NCBI GenBank assembly: GCA_019510125.1 | Contig: JAEKKX010000006.1 | Span: forward strand, 310,001-374,000 | Direction: 5' to 3' | DNA from: Lysobacterales bacterium | Lineage (GTDB): Bacteria > Pseudomonadota > Gammaproteobacteria > Xanthomonadales > Xanthomonadaceae | Length of the DNA stretch: 64,000 bases | In this document: piece by piece, positions 18,779-28,463 of the stretch | Numbering within the stretch: position 1 is the stretch's first letter | Layout of the letters: each line of letters starts with the position of its first letter | The notes under the pieces: generated by a model | Database searches by the model: none | Told to the model about the DNA's origin: nothing | The model's input: only the letters and a program-made list of their open reading frames with translations | Made by a program: the position numbers and the translations under genes

Positions 18779-19837
18779 ATGCGCTACAGGCTCCGTTCGC
18801 CGCTGGTCGTCGCCCTGGCGTCGGCCGCGCTGCTCTCCGGCTGCCGGCTGCAGGTGCTCGATCCCGCGGGCGACATCGCCAGCCGCCAGGCCGACCTGAT
18901 CGTGGTCGCCACGCTGCTGATGCTGATCGTGATCGTGCCGGTGATCGCGCTCACGTTCTGGTTCGCGTGGCGCTACCGCGCGTCCAACCGCGCGGCGACG
19001 TACACGCCGGACTGGGACCACTCCACCCAGCTCGAACTGGTGATCTGGGGCGTGCCGCTGCTGATCATCATCGCACTCGGCGCGGTGACGTGGATCAGCA
19101 CCCACCTGCTCGACCCCGCGCGCCCGCTCGACCGGATCGCCGCCGGCCGCCCGGTGCCTGCCGGCACCAGACCGCTGGAAGTGCAGGTGGTCGCGCTCGA
19201 CTGGAAGTGGCTGTTCGTCTATCCCGAGCAGGGCGTGGCCACGGTGAACGAGGTCGCGGTGCCGGTCGATCGCCCGGTGCATTTCCGGATCACCGCCTCG
19301 TCAGTGATGAACACCTTCTACGTCCCGGCGATGGCCGGGATGATCTACGGCATGCCCGGCATGGAGTCCGACCTCAACGCGGTGATCAACGCGCCGGGCG
19401 ACCACGAGGGTTTCTCCGCCAACTACAGCGGCGCCGGCTTCTCGCACATGCGCTTCCGCTTCCGCGGGCTGGCCGACGCCGACTTCGAGCGCTGGATCGA
19501 GCAGCAGCGCGCGGCCGGGACGACGCTCGACCGCGGCGCCTACCTCGAACTGGAGAAGCCGAGCCAGCGCGAGCCGGTCCGCCGCTACGGCGCGGTCGAG
19601 CGCGGGCTGTTCGACGCGATCGTGAACCGCTGCGTCGATCCGGCGCGGCTGTGCGCGAACCAGATGATGGCGATCGACGCCGCCGGCGGCCTCGGCAAGG
19701 ACGGCCTCGGCCAGATCGCGATGCCGCGCCGCGGCGATCCGCGGCTCGGTCCCTACGTCGCCTCGGGCGTGTGCGAGACGCCGGAAGCGCAGCGACGCCT
19801 CGTCCCCGCCGGCCTCGGCGGCGCGGGCGCGCCCTGA
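18779..19837 (+). CDS. cyoA: Cytochrome o ubiquinol oxidase subunit II CyoA
   Basis: This subunit of the proton-pumping quinol oxidase has 352 residues. It has a lipoprotein signal peptide (lipobox LLSGC, Cys22), two transmembrane helices (about 35-60 and 83-108) and a periplasmic cupredoxin domain (VVALDWKWLFVYPEQG, SVMNTFYVPAMAGMIYGMPG). The CuA cysteines of cytochrome c oxidases are absent, as expected for a quinol oxidase. The C-terminal 80 residues include a Cys pair (NRCVDPARLC). It opens the operon cyoABCD-SURF1-regB-regA and has an FNR box at its promoter. Confidence 0.95.
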   Translation: MRYRLRSPLVVALASAALLSGCRLQVLDPAGDIASRQADLIVVATLLMLIVIVPVIALTFWFAWRYRASNRAATYTPDWDHSTQLELVIWGVPLLIIIALGAVTWISTHLLDPARPLDRIAAGRPVPAGTRPLEVQVVALDWKWLFVYPEQGVATVNEVAVPVDRPVHFRITASSVMNTFYVPAMAGMIYGMPGMESDLNAVINAPGDHEGFSANYSGAGFSHMRFRFRGLADADFERWIEQQRAAGTTLDRGAYLELEKPSQREPVRRYGAVERGLFDAIVNRCVDPARLCANQMMAIDAAGGLGKDGLGQIAMPRRGDPRLGPYVASGVCETPEAQRRLVPAGLGGAGAP

Positions 19838-19918
19838 TCGCGCCCGGATCCCGCGTCGATCGCATCCCGAACCCGCCGCCCCGCGCACCCACAACGCCTT
19901 CGTTCCCGGAAGACCCCG

Positions 19919-21934
19919 ATGTCCCTGTCCACCGCCACCGCCGCCTATTCGCCCCTGACCGGGCGGATGTCGCTGGCCGACATCCCCATGCTGCACGAGC
20001 CCATTGTGCTCGCGACCTTCATCGGCACCGTGCTGGTCGGCCTCGCCGTGTTCGCCGCGATCACGAAGTACCGCCTCTGGGGCACGCTCTGGAAGGACTG
20101 GTTCACCAGCATCGACCACAAGAAGATCGGCATCATGTACATGGTGCTGGGCCTGGTGATGCTGCTGCGCGGCTTCGCCGACGCGCTGATGATGCGCCTG
20201 CAGCAGGCGATGGCGTTCGGCGACAACCTCGGCTACCTGCCGCCGCACCACTACGACCAGATCTTCACCGCCCACGGCGTGATCATGATCTTCTTCGTGG
20301 CGATGCCGCTGGTCACCGGGCTGATGAACTACCTCGTGCCGCTGCAGATCGGCGCGCGCGACGTGGCGTTCCCGTTCCTCAACAACTTCAGCTTCTGGAT
20401 GACCGTGGGCGGCGCGGTGCTGGTGATGCTGTCGCTGTTCTTCGGCGAGTTCGCCACCACCGGCTGGCTGGCGATGCCGCCGCTGTCGGGCATCGCGTTC
20501 AGTCCGGGCACCGGCGTGGACTACTACCTGTGGTCGCTGCAGGTGGCCGGCGTCGGCACGCTGCTGTCCGGCGTCAACCTGCTGGTGACGATCATCAAGA
20601 TGCGCGCGCCGGGCATGACGATGATGAAGATGCCGGTGTTCACCTGGACGGCGCTGTGCACCAACGTGCTGATCGTGGTGTCGTTCCCGGTGCTGACCGC
20701 GGCGCTCGCGCTGCTGACGCTGGACCGCTACGCCGGCACCAACTTCTTCACCAGCGACCTCGGCGGCAACGCCATGATGTACGTGAACCTGATCTGGATC
20801 TGGGGCCACCCGGAGGTCTACATCCTGATCCTGCCGCTGTTCGGCGTGTTCTCGGAGATCGTGTCCACCTACAGCGGCAAGCGCCTGTTCGGCTACTCGT
20901 CGATGGTCTACGCCACGGTCTGCATCACCGTGCTGTCGTACCTGGTGTGGCTGCACCACTTCTTCACGATGGGCTCGGGCGCGAGCGTCAACTCGTTCTT
21001 CGGCATCACCACGATGATCATCTCGATCCCGACCGGGGCCAAGATCTTCAACTGGCTGTTCACGATGTACCGCGGCCGCATCCGCTTCGAAGTGCCGATG
21101 CTGTGGACGATGGGCTTCATGGTCACCTTCGTGGTCGGCGGCATGACCGGCGTGCTGCTGGCGGTGCCGTCGGCGGATTTCGTGCTGCACAACAGCCTGT
21201 TCCTGGTCGCGCACTTCCACAACGTGATCATCGGCGGCGTGGTGTTCGGCCTGTTCGCGGCGATGACCCACTGGTTCCCCAAGGCCTTCGGCTACCGGCT
21301 CGACGCGTTCTGGGGCAAGGTCTCGTTCTGGTTCTGGCTGGCCGGCTACTGGTTCGCGTTCACGCCGCTGTACGTGCTCGGCCTGATGGGCGTGACCCGG
21401 CGCATGAGCCACTTCGACGACCCGTCGCTGCAGGTGTGGTTCGTGGTCGCCGCGTTCGGCGCGGTGCTGATCGCGATCGGCATCGCCGCGTTCCTCGTGT
21501 GCCTGTACGTCAGCTACCGCCGCCGCGAGCAGTTGCGAGACCTCACCGGCGACCCGTGGGACGGCCGCACCCTGGAGTGGTCCACGTCGTCGCCGCCGCC
21601 GGACTACAACTTCGCGTTCACCCCGGTGGTCCACGACACCGACGCCTGGTGGGACATGAAGCGCCGCGGCTTCGTGCGCCCGACCAGCGGCTTCCTGCCG
21701 GTCCACATGCCGCGCAACACCTCCGCCGGCGTGATCCTGGCGGCGACGAGCACGCTGGTCGGCTTCGCGATGATCTGGCACGTCTGGTGGCTGGCGATCG
21801 CGGGCCTGGTCGCGACCGTGGCCTGGGCCATCCGCAACAGCTTCGACCTCGATCGCGACTACCACATCCCCGCGGAGGTGGTCGAGGCCACCGAGCGTGC
21901 GCGCACCGCGCAACTGGAGGCCGTCCGTGTCTGA
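19919..21934 (+). CDS. cyoB: Cytochrome o ubiquinol oxidase subunit I CyoB
   Basis: This catalytic haem-copper subunit has 671 residues, the usual length for CyoB. The key metal ligands are visible: the haem b histidine in [11 protein letters not shown], the CuB His with cross-linked Tyr in WGHPEVYI, the CuB His pair in [10 protein letters not shown], and the high- and low-spin haem histidines in [11 protein letters not shown]. The N-terminus contains [15 protein letters not shown], typical of this group. It takes electrons from ubiquinol and reduces oxygen to water. The start is 81 bases after cyoA, and the end overlaps cyoC by 8 bases. Confidence 0.97.
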   Translation: MSLSTATAAYSPLTGRMSLADIPMLHEPIVLATFIGTVLVGLAVFAAITKYRLWGTLWKDWFTSIDHKKIGIMYMVLGLVMLLRGFADALMMRLQQAMAFGDNLGYLPPHHYDQIFTAHGVIMIFFVAMPLVTGLMNYLVPLQIGARDVAFPFLNNFSFWMTVGGAVLVMLSLFFGEFATTGWLAMPPLSGIAFSPGTGVDYYLWSLQVAGVGTLLSGVNLLVTIIKMRAPGMTMMKMPVFTWTALCTNVLIVVSFPVLTAALALLTLDRYAGTNFFTSDLGGNAMMYVNLIWIWGHPEVYILILPLFGVFSEIVSTYSGKRLFGYSSMVYATVCITVLSYLVWLHHFFTMGSGASVNSFFGITTMIISIPTGAKIFNWLFTMYRGRIRFEVPMLWTMGFMVTFVVGGMTGVLLAVPSADFVLHNSLFLVAHFHNVIIGGVVFGLFAAMTHWFPKAFGYRLDAFWGKVSFWFWLAGYWFAFTPLYVLGLMGVTRRMSHFDDPSLQVWFVVAAFGAVLIAIGIAAFLVCLYVSYRRREQLRDLTGDPWDGRTLEWSTSSPPPDYNFAFTPVVHDTDAWWDMKRRGFVRPTSGFLPVHMPRNTSAGVILAATSTLVGFAMIWHVWWLAIAGLVATVAWAIRNSFDLDRDYHIPAEVVEATERARTAQLEAVRV

Positions 21935-22601
21935 CGCCATCGCCCTGCGTCACGGAGAGGGTGCGCCGGCCGCGCCCGGCAGCGGGCGCCTCGACAGCAT
22001 GCCCTTCGACGGCATGTTCCTCGATACCGCCGGCCGCCATCATCCGCAGAACGGCTCGCTGTTCGGGTTCTGGCTGTACCTGCTCAGCGACCTGATGATC
22101 TTCGCCTGCCTGTTCGCCGCCTACGGCGTGCTCGGGCGCAACTACGCCGCGGGCCCGTCCGGCGCCGATCTGTTCGACCTGCGCCTGGTCGCGGCCAACA
22201 CCGCGGTGCTGCTGCTGTCGTCGATCACCTACGGCTTCGCGATGATCGCGATGCAGCGGCGCAGCCGCCGTGGCACGATCGGCTGGCTGCTCGCGACCGG
22301 CGCGCTGGGTCTGGCGTTCCTCGGCATCGAGCTGTACGAGTTCGCGCACCTGATCCACGAGGGCGCCGGCCCGCAACGCAGCGCGTTCCTGTCGTCGTTC
22401 TTCGCGCTGGTCGGCACCCACGGCCTGCACGTGTTCTTCGGCATCGTCTGGCTGCTGACGCTGTGCGTGCAGGTCGCGCAGCGCGGCCTGACCCGCGAGA
22501 ACATGCGCCGCATCGCCTGCCTGTCGATGTTCTGGCACTTCCTCGACGTCGTCTGGATCGGCGTATTCACCTTCGTCTACCTGATGGGCGTGCTGCCATG
22601 A
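21927..22601 (+). CDS. cyoC: Cytochrome o ubiquinol oxidase subunit III CyoC
   Basis: A five-helix membrane subunit of the Cyo oxidase, 224 residues long. The chosen GTG start ([12 protein letters not shown]) overlaps cyoB by 8 bases. Family motifs are [21 protein letters not shown] in the first helix, the buried Glu in [26 protein letters not shown], and [14 protein letters not shown] in the last helix. It stabilises the subunit I metal centres. Its stop codon overlaps the cyoD start (ATGA). Confidence 0.95.
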   Translation: MSDAIALRHGEGAPAAPGSGRLDSMPFDGMFLDTAGRHHPQNGSLFGFWLYLLSDLMIFACLFAAYGVLGRNYAAGPSGADLFDLRLVAANTAVLLLSSITYGFAMIAMQRRSRRGTIGWLLATGALGLAFLGIELYEFAHLIHEGAGPQRSAFLSSFFALVGTHGLHVFFGIVWLLTLCVQVAQRGLTRENMRRIACLSMFWHFLDVVWIGVFTFVYLMGVLP

Positions 22602-22999
22602 GCCAGTTGCCTTCCGAAGCCGCGCACGCCGCGCATCATGACGACCACGACGACGACGGCATCCCGCACGTCTCGGCGCGCGAGTACCTCACCGGCTTCG
22701 TGCTGTCGGTGGTGCTGACCGCGATTCCCTTCGCGCTGGTGATGGGCAAGGGCGTGCAGAACTCCACCGCGCTGGCGGTGGTGCTGCTGGCCTTCGCGGC
22801 GGTGCAGATCGTGGTCCACATGGTCTACTTCCTGCACATGAACGCCCGCTCCGAGGGCGGCTGGAACCTGCTGGCGCTGGTATTCACGGCGGTGCTGGTG
22901 ATCATCGTGCTCAGTGGTTCGCTGTGGGTCATGCACCACCTCAACAGCAACATGATGCCGGGCGCCCACGAGATGCAGGGGATGCAGGGCGTGCCATGA
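22598..22999 (+). CDS. cyoD: Cytochrome o ubiquinol oxidase subunit IV CyoD
   Basis: This small subunit of 133 residues has three helices: EYLTGFVLSVVLTAIPFALV, ALAVVLLAFAAVQIVVHMVY and LLALVFTAVLVIIVLSGSLW. The motif QIVVHMVYFLHMN is characteristic of CyoD. The N-terminus is rich in His and Asp (AAHHDDHDDDG) and the C-terminus is Met-rich (MMPGAHEMQGMQG), both of which might bind metal. CyoD assists assembly of the CuB centre. It overlaps cyoC and the SURF1 gene by four bases each. Confidence 0.95.
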   Translation: MSQLPSEAAHAAHHDDHDDDGIPHVSAREYLTGFVLSVVLTAIPFALVMGKGVQNSTALAVVLLAFAAVQIVVHMVYFLHMNARSEGGWNLLALVFTAVLVIIVLSGSLWVMHHLNSNMMPGAHEMQGMQGVP

Positions 23000-23778
23000 G
23001 CGCGTCGACGGCCTGCGTCGGGCGAGCGTCCGCGACCGCGCCTGCGGCGGCGCGGCGGGACCGTCCTTCGGCGGCGGCCGTGGCCCTGTGCGCGCTGCTG
23101 GCGGCGGCGTTCGCCGGCTTCGTCGCGCTGGGCGTCTGGCAATTGCAGCGCATGGCCTGGAAACACGCGCTGATCGCGCGGGTCGAGGCGCGCATCCACG
23201 CCGCGCCGGTCGCGCCGCCGTCACGCGCGGCCTGGCCGACGGTGACCGAGGAGAGCGACGGCTACCGCCGCATCCGCGTGACCGGCGCCTTCCTGCCGGT
23301 CGCCGAAGCGCGCACCCAGGCGGTCACCGACTTCGGCATGGGCGCGTGGGCGCTGGCGCCGCTGCGCACCGACGCCGGCGACATCGTGTTCGTCAATCGC
23401 GGCTTCGTGCCGCAGGGCGCGCGCGCGGCCGCCGCGCCGGCGGGCCGGGTCGAGATCGTCGGCCTGCTGCGACCGTCGGAGCCGGACGGCGGCTTCCTGC
23501 GCCGCAACGCGCCGGCCGACGATCGCTGGTATTCGCGCGACGTGGCGGCGATCGCGCGCGCGCGCCGACTGCCCGCGGCCGCGGTCGCGCCGTTCTTCAT
23601 CGACGCCGAGGCCGGCCCGCAGCCCGGCGGCTGGCCGCGCGGCGGCCTGACCGTCGTGCAGTTCCGCGACGCCCATCTCGGCTACGCCCTGACCTGGTTC
23701 GGCCTGGCCGCGCTCACGGTCTTGGCCGGCGCGCGCCTGCTCGTGTCGCGGCGCCGCATGCGGCAAGATGGCCGCTGA
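22996..23778 (+). CDS. SURF1 family oxidase assembly protein
   Basis: This 260-residue protein has the SURF1 layout. An N-terminal transmembrane helix follows a short basic segment (ALCALLAAAFAGFVALGVWQLQRMAWK), then come a periplasmic domain of about 150 residues (DGYRRIRVTGAFLP, FVNRGFVP) and a C-terminal helix (HLGYALTWFGLAALTVLAG). SURF1 proteins help insert haem into subunit I of haem-copper oxidases. Its place directly after cyoD (ATGA overlap) supports that role for this oxidase. Confidence 0.92.
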   Translation: MSASTACVGRASATAPAAARRDRPSAAAVALCALLAAAFAGFVALGVWQLQRMAWKHALIARVEARIHAAPVAPPSRAAWPTVTEESDGYRRIRVTGAFLPVAEARTQAVTDFGMGAWALAPLRTDAGDIVFVNRGFVPQGARAAAAPAGRVEIVGLLRPSEPDGGFLRRNAPADDRWYSRDVAAIARARRLPAAAVAPFFIDAEAGPQPGGWPRGGLTVVQFRDAHLGYALTWFGLAALTVLAGARLLVSRRRMRQDGR

Positions 23779-23794
23779 CGAAGAGGGCCCCGCC

Positions 23795-25180
23795 ATGCAG
23801 GCCATCCCTGCCGACCGGTCGACCGTGGAAACCGTCGCCAGCGGGCTGCGCACGCCGTCCGCGATCCCCGCGCCGGCCCACGCCGGCCTGCGCGGCATGC
23901 ACCAGCTCATCCAGTTGCGCTGGATCGCGGTGGGCGGGCAGTTGCTCACCATCGTGGTCGTCTATGCCGGCCTGCGCATCGCGCTGCCGCTGGGCTGGAT
24001 GCTCGGCACGCTCGCGGCGCTGGCGCTGTTCAACCTGTGCAGCCAGTTCGTGTGGTGGCGCTCCGGTCGGGTGTCGGAAGGGGCGCTGCTGGCGGCGCTG
24101 CTGGTCGACGTCGGCTCGCTCGCGTTCCAGTTGCACCTCGGCGGCGGCATCGCCAATCCGTTCATGTTCCTGTTCCTGCTGCAGGTCGCGCTGGCGACCG
24201 TGCTGCTGCGCCCGCCGGGCAACTGGATCGTCGCCGCCGCCACCGCGCTCAGCGTGGCGGTGCTGATCGCGGTGCCGAGCCCGACCCGGATCGAGGTCGA
24301 TCTGTCGAAGGGCCTCGCCGACCTCTACGTGCAGGGCCTGCTGATCTGCTTCGTGCTGATCGCCGCGCTGCTGGTGGTGTTCATCACCCGCATCGGCCGC
24401 ATCCTGCGCGAGCGCGACGCGCGCCTGGCCGAACTGCGCCAGCGCGCGGCCGAGGAGGAGCACATCGTGCGCATGGGCCTGCTCGCCTCCGGCGCCGCGC
24501 ACGAACTGGGCACCCCGCTGTCGACGCTGTCGGTGATCCTCGGCGACTGGCAGCACCTGCCGTCGATGTCGTCGGAGGCCGAGATCTACCACGACCTGGT
24601 CGAGATGCAGGCGCAGGTCGCGCGCTGCAAGTCGATCGTCACCAACATCCTGCTCGCCGCCGGCGAGACCCGCGGCGAGGCGCCGGTGCAGACCACGCTG
24701 CATGCGTTCCTGGACGAGCTCGCCGAGCAGTGGCGCACGCTGAGCAACCCGGCGGATTTCCGCTACGCGCGCCGGGTCGCGCCGAATCCGTGGATCGTCG
24801 CCGACGCCGGGCTGCGGCAGATGGTGTTCAACGTGCTCGACAACGCGCTGGAGGCGTCGCCGCAGCGTGTCGAGCTGGACGTGTCCGGCGGCGGCGACGA
24901 CCTGGTGATCGAGGTCCGCGACGCCGGGCCGGGGTTCGAGGCCGACGTGCTGGCGCGGCTGGGCACGCCGTACAACTCCACCAAGGGCCGCGCCGGCGGC
25001 GGCCTCGGGCTGTTCCTGTCGGTGAACGTGGCGCGCACGCTGGGCGGACGGCTGGCGGTGCGCAACCTGCCGCAGGGTGGCGCCGCGGTGACGGTCACGC
25101 TGCCGCTGGCGGCGATCGAGATCGACGCCGGCGCGCATCCGGACGACGACATCGGGGAGGGTCGCGACGATGACCGATGA
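23795..25180 (+). CDS. regB: Redox sensor histidine kinase, RegB/PrrB/ActS type
   Basis: This membrane sensor kinase (461 residues from the ATG at 23795, which has an AGAGGG site; an ATG at 23768 is the alternative) has six helices. The quinone-sensing motif GGGIANPF is at residues 116-123. The H-box is SGAAHELGTPLST, with phospho-His236. A cysteine 42 residues later (ARCKSIV, Cys278) is at the spacing of the redox-active Cys of RegB. N and G boxes follow (NVLDNALEAS, GGGLGLFLS). The RegB family senses quinone and oxygen state and controls respiratory genes. It lies in the same operon as the oxidase and overlaps regA by 11 bases. Confidence 0.92.
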   Translation: MQAIPADRSTVETVASGLRTPSAIPAPAHAGLRGMHQLIQLRWIAVGGQLLTIVVVYAGLRIALPLGWMLGTLAALALFNLCSQFVWWRSGRVSEGALLAALLVDVGSLAFQLHLGGGIANPFMFLFLLQVALATVLLRPPGNWIVAAATALSVAVLIAVPSPTRIEVDLSKGLADLYVQGLLICFVLIAALLVVFITRIGRILRERDARLAELRQRAAEEEHIVRMGLLASGAAHELGTPLSTLSVILGDWQHLPSMSSEAEIYHDLVEMQAQVARCKSIVTNILLAAGETRGEAPVQTTLHAFLDELAEQWRTLSNPADFRYARRVAPNPWIVADAGLRQMVFNVLDNALEASPQRVELDVSGGGDDLVIEVRDAGPGFEADVLARLGTPYNSTKGRAGGGLGLFLSVNVARTLGGRLAVRNLPQGGAAVTVTLPLAAIEIDAGAHPDDDIGEGRDDDR

Positions 25181-25709
25181 GCGCAGACTGCTGATCGTGG
25201 AGGATGACGTGGCGTTCGCGCGCACGCTCGCGCGCTCGTTCGAGCGCCGCGGCTACGCGGTGCGCGGCGCGACCGGGCAGGAGCCGCTGGCGAGCGTGCT
25301 CGACGGCTTCGCGCCGACCCATGCGGTGGTCGACCTCAAGCTCGCCGGCAACGCCTCCGGGCTGTCGTGGGTGAAGGACCTGCACGCGCACGATCCGGAC
25401 ATGCTGATCGTCGTGCTGACCGGCTACGCCAGCATCGCGACCGCGGTCGAGGCGATCAAGCTCGGCGCGATGCACTACCTCGCCAAGCCATCCAACACCG
25501 ACGACATCGAGGCCGCGTTCAAGCGCGCGGCCGGCGACGACGAGGTCGAGGTCGGCGCGCGCAAGACCTCGTCGATCAAGACGCTGGAGTGGGAGCGCAT
25601 CCACGAGACGCTGGTGGAGACCGGCTTCAACATCTCCGAAACCGCGCGCCGGCTGGGCCTGCACCGGCGGACGCTGGCGCGCAAGCTGGAGAAGCGGCGG
25701 GTGAAGTGA
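25170..25709 (+). CDS. regA: Response regulator, RegA/PrrA/ActR type
   Basis: The product is a 179-residue regulator. The receiver domain has the acidic pair EDD (11-13), phospho-acceptor Asp55 (HAVVDLKLAG) and a Lys in YLAKPSN. A short linker leads to a Fis-type helix-turn-helix (FNISETARRLGLHRRTLARK) that is nearly diagnostic for this family. RegA-type regulators bind promoters of cytochrome oxidases, denitrification and carbon/nitrogen-fixation genes. Here it is the last gene of the cyo operon, so the oxidase and its redox regulator are made together. Targets in this window (cyo, nirS) are inferred. Confidence 0.93.
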   Translation: MTDERRLLIVEDDVAFARTLARSFERRGYAVRGATGQEPLASVLDGFAPTHAVVDLKLAGNASGLSWVKDLHAHDPDMLIVVLTGYASIATAVEAIKLGAMHYLAKPSNTDDIEAAFKRAAGDDEVEVGARKTSSIKTLEWERIHETLVETGFNISETARRLGLHRRTLARKLEKRRVK

Positions 25710-25734
25710 GCCGCGGACCGGCGTCTGCCGCGGC
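25710..25734 (+). terminator. Hairpin after regA
   Basis: A 7-bp stem, GCCGCGG / CCGCGGC, with an 11-base loop directly follows the regA stop. It lacks a T-run. It lies in the 54-base gap to the convergent gene at 25764. Confidence 0.35.
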
Positions 25735-25763
25735 CCGCGCCGCACGCTGTCGCCGGGGCGCGA

Positions 25764-26267
25764 TCAGAAGAAATCCGCGCCGGCGGCGGTGATCAGCACC
25801 GTGCCTTCCGGATCGACCGGCGGCGACGAGACCGAGATCGCCACCGGGGTCATCTTGAACGCGATCGACAGCCCCCACAGCACTTCGTGGTCGGTCGGCA
25901 GGGTGATGGTGTTGCGGCCGTCGATGCCGGTCGAATGGTTGCCGGTGCGCCGGAACGGGCTGGCGCCGCTGCCGTTGACGAAGTCCTCGGCATGGATGCG
26001 GTTCGGGCCGTCGAAGACATGGACGCTGTCGATCGCCGCGTGCTGGCCGGTCTTGTAGAGCAGGAACAGGGTGCGCACCTTCGCGCGCGCGTCGTCGATG
26101 ATCACCGGCGTCGGGATCGGGATGTGGGCCCAGGCGGCCGGCGGCGATTGCCCGGCGCTGAAGGTGAACTGCATTTCGGTGCCCCAGCCCCAGTGGCGCA
26201 CGAGCAGCCCGCTCGGCAGTTCCGTCACCACGGCGTTGCCGTGGGCCCACGATGCTTGTTTGGTCAT
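25764..26267 (-). CDS. Uncharacterised conserved protein, possibly DUF6623-like
   Basis: This 167-residue soluble protein starts MTKQASWAHGNAV behind a good AGGAGA site. It has no signal peptide. Visible features are a Trp/Gly-rich N-terminus (RHWGWGTEMQFTF), several beta strands (PTPVIIDDARAKVRTLFLLYKT), a segment SVHVFDGPNRIHAEDF and a terminal strand region. The pattern looks like a beta-sandwich. The start resembles proteins annotated DUF6623, but I am not sure of that. It is a single gene between regA and the repeat array. Confidence 0.65.
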   Translation of the reverse strand: MTKQASWAHGNAVVTELPSGLLVRHWGWGTEMQFTFSAGQSPPAAWAHIPIPTPVIIDDARAKVRTLFLLYKTGQHAAIDSVHVFDGPNRIHAEDFVNGSGASPFRRTGNHSTGIDGRNTITLPTDHEVLWGLSIAFKMTPVAISVSSPPVDPEGTVLITAAGADFF

Positions 26268-26386
26268 GCCGCGTCTCCTGATGGCTCGATGGCTGCTGCC
26301 CGGCCCGCCGTCGCGGACCGGGGCCGGCGATGCCGGACATCGGGTGAACGGGAATCGCGGCGGGCGAAGGCCAGCCGGCGGCAGCG

Positions 26387-26790
26387 CTTGTCTTTCGTAG
26401 GAGCGACGTGCGTCGCGACCCGCTGTGTCGTCAGGTCGCGACTCACGTCGCTCCTGTGGCAGGGGTGTTTGCATCCGGCGGGGGGAGGCCGTTCGGGTTG
26501 CAGGAGGCCGGCCCGATCGGCGCGCCTCGCCGGTCCCGTTGCCGGGCCGTGTCTTTCGTAGGAGCGACGTCAGTCGCGACCCGCTGTGTCGTCAGGTCGC
26601 GACTGACGTCGCTCCTACGGCAGGGGTGTTTGCATCCGGCGGGGTGGGCCGTTCGGGTTGCAGGAGGCCGGCCCGATCGCGCGCCTTGCCGGCCCCGTCG
26701 CCGGGCCGTGTCTTTCGTAGGAGCGACGTCAGTCGCGACCCGCTGTGTCATCAGGTCGCGACTCACATCGCTCCTACGGCGGGGTGTTTG
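26387..26790. repeat. Three tandem copies of a ~160-base unit, each carrying a REP inverted repeat
   Basis: The unit carries TCTTTCGTAGGAGCGACGTC, a 24-base inverted partner, GTGTTTGCATCCGGCGGGG and a Pro/Ala-like GC tail. Direct arms start at 26397, 26558 and 26717, so the units are 161 and 159 bases apart. Inverse arms lie at about 26434, 26595 and 26754. Copies differ at a few bases. The 626-base gap 26268-26893 holds no gene that I can see. The array lies between the 5' end of the hypothetical gene and the 3' end of ahcY. Confidence 0.85.
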
Positions 26791-26841
26791 CATCCGGCGG
26801 GGGGGAAGCCGTTCGGGCGGCAAGAGGCCCGCGGAAACGAC

Positions 26842-26863
26842 GACGGGCGCCGAAGCGCCCGTC
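26842..26863 (-). terminator. Terminator of ahcY
   Basis: A 9-bp GC-rich stem, GACGGGCGC / GCGCCCGTC, with a CGAA loop (TTCG on the minus strand) lies 31 bases past the ahcY stop. It is followed on the minus strand by GTCGTTTCC, as after nirS and metK. Confidence 0.75.
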
Positions 26864-26893
26864 GGGTGAAGTCTCGCGGGGGAAACGCCGCGA

Positions 26894-28345
26894 TCAGTAG
26901 CGGTAGTGCTCGGGCTTGAACGGGCCGCTGACCGGCACGCCGAGGTATTCGGCCTGCTGCGCGGTGAGCGTGGTCAGCTTGACGCCGATCTTCTCCAGGT
27001 GCAGGCGCGCGACTTCCTCGTCGAGCTTCTTCGGCAGGATGTAGACCTTCGGGGAATAGAAGTCCTTGTTCGCCCACAGGTCGATCTGCGCCAGGGTCTG
27101 GTTCGAGAACGAGTTGGACATCACGAAGCTCGGGTGGCCGGTGGCGCAGCCGAGGTTGACCAGGCGGCCTTCGGCGAGCAGGAAGATCTCGCGGCCGGGG
27201 TTGCCGTCGACGGCGGGCAGCCTGTACTTGTCGACCTGCGGCTTGATGTTGATCTTCTCGGCGCCGCTGGCGTTGAGGCGGTCGACCTGGATCTCGTTGT
27301 CGAAGTGGCCGATGTTGCAGACGATCGCCTGGTCCTTCATGCCGAGCATGTGGTCGTAGGTGATCACGTCCTTGTTGCCGGTGGTGGTGACGTAGATGTC
27401 CGCCAGGCCCAGCGTGTCCTCGACGGTCTTGACCTCGTAGCCTTCCATCGCCGCCTGCAGCGCGCAGATCGGGTCGATCTCGGTGACGATGACGCGGGCG
27501 CCGTAGGCGCGCAGCGAGTGCGCCGAGCCCTTGCCGACGTCGCCGTAGCCGCAGACCACCGCGACCTTGCCGGCCAGCATCACGTCCATCGCGCGCTTGA
27601 GGCCGTCGGCCAGCGACTCGCGGCAGCCGTAGAGGTTGTCGAACTTCGACTTGGTGACCGAGTCGTTGACGTTGATCGCCGGGACCAGCAGCTTGCCGGC
27701 TTCGGCAAGCTGGTACAGGCGGTGGACGCCGGTGGTGGTCTCTTCGGAGACGCCCTTCCAGTCCTTGACCACCGTGGTCCAGAAGCCGGGACGTTCCCTG
27801 GCGACGCGCTTGAGCAGGTTCTTGATGATCTGCTCCTCGTGCGAGGCCGAGGGGGTGTTCACCCAGTCGCTGCCGTTCTCGAGCTCGTAGCCCTTGTGGA
27901 TCAGCAGGGTGACGTCGCCGCCGTCGTCGACGACCAGTTCCGGGCCGAGATACTTGTTGGAGCCGCCGCCCGGGAAGGTCACGGCGTCGAGGGTGCAGTC
28001 CCAGTATTCCTCAAGGGTCTCGCCCTTCCATGCGAACACCGGGGTGCCGGTGGCGGCGATCGCGGCGGCGGCGTGGTCCTGGGTCGAGAAGATGTTGCAC
28101 GAGGCCCAGCGCACGTCGGCGCCGACGTCCTTGAGGGTCTCGATCAGCACCGCGGTCTGGATGGTCATGTGCAGCGAGCCGGTCACGCGCACGCCCTTCA
28201 GCGGCTTGGACTCGGCGTATTTCCGGCGGATCGACATCAGGCCGGGCATCTCGTGCTCGGCGATCTGGATTTCCTTGCGGCCCCAGTCGGCCAGCGAGAG
28301 GTCGGCGACCTTGTGGTCCTGGATGGGCTTGACCTGTGCGTTCAT
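26894..28345 (-). CDS. ahcY: S-adenosylhomocysteine hydrolase AhcY
   Basis: This NAD-dependent enzyme splits S-adenosylhomocysteine into adenosine and homocysteine, clearing the product of methylations. The 483-residue protein is full length. The NAD-binding motif [20 protein letters not shown], substrate region [32 protein letters not shown] and the C-terminal KPEHYRY are all present. Translation starts at the ATG at 28345 with GGAGA upstream. An SAH riboswitch in the leader should turn expression on when the substrate accumulates. Confidence 0.97.
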   Translation of the reverse strand: MNAQVKPIQDHKVADLSLADWGRKEIQIAEHEMPGLMSIRRKYAESKPLKGVRVTGSLHMTIQTAVLIETLKDVGADVRWASCNIFSTQDHAAAAIAATGTPVFAWKGETLEEYWDCTLDAVTFPGGGSNKYLGPELVVDDGGDVTLLIHKGYELENGSDWVNTPSASHEEQIIKNLLKRVARERPGFWTTVVKDWKGVSEETTTGVHRLYQLAEAGKLLVPAINVNDSVTKSKFDNLYGCRESLADGLKRAMDVMLAGKVAVVCGYGDVGKGSAHSLRAYGARVIVTEIDPICALQAAMEGYEVKTVEDTLGLADIYVTTTGNKDVITYDHMLGMKDQAIVCNIGHFDNEIQVDRLNASGAEKINIKPQVDKYRLPAVDGNPGREIFLLAEGRLVNLGCATGHPSFVMSNSFSNQTLAQIDLWANKDFYSPKVYILPKKLDEEVARLHLEKIGVKLTTLTAQQAEYLGVPVSGPFKPEHYRY

Positions 28346-28382
28346 GCGGTTCTCCGTCGTGTGCCCGGGCGGGGCAGTGAAC

Positions 28383-28463
28383 GGGCGCCGTTGATGCGTG
28401 GAACCTCCGCCGAGCCTGATCCCGGGGACGGCCGTCCGGCGGGCTTGCAGCGCCCCTCGGCGG
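28383..28463 (-). ncRNA. SAH riboswitch in the ahcY leader
   Basis: The minus strand shows the SAH-aptamer pattern. CCGCCGAG (28463-28456) pairs with CTCGGCGG (28414-28407). The conserved GGGGCGCTGCAAG follows the first arm, CAGGCTCGG forms the closing side, and AACGGCGCCCG (to 28383) provides the pseudoknot partner of GGGCGC. A -10-like TAGAAT at 28482-28477 places the transcript start just before the aptamer. The aptamer ends about 37 bases before the ahcY ATG. SAH riboswitches upstream of ahcY are known in Xanthomonadaceae. Confidence 0.88.

Noticed and set aside
26387-26790. CRISPR array
   Set aside because: Repeat units are about 160 bases, with internal palindromes and no unique spacers of regular length; no cas genes are nearby.
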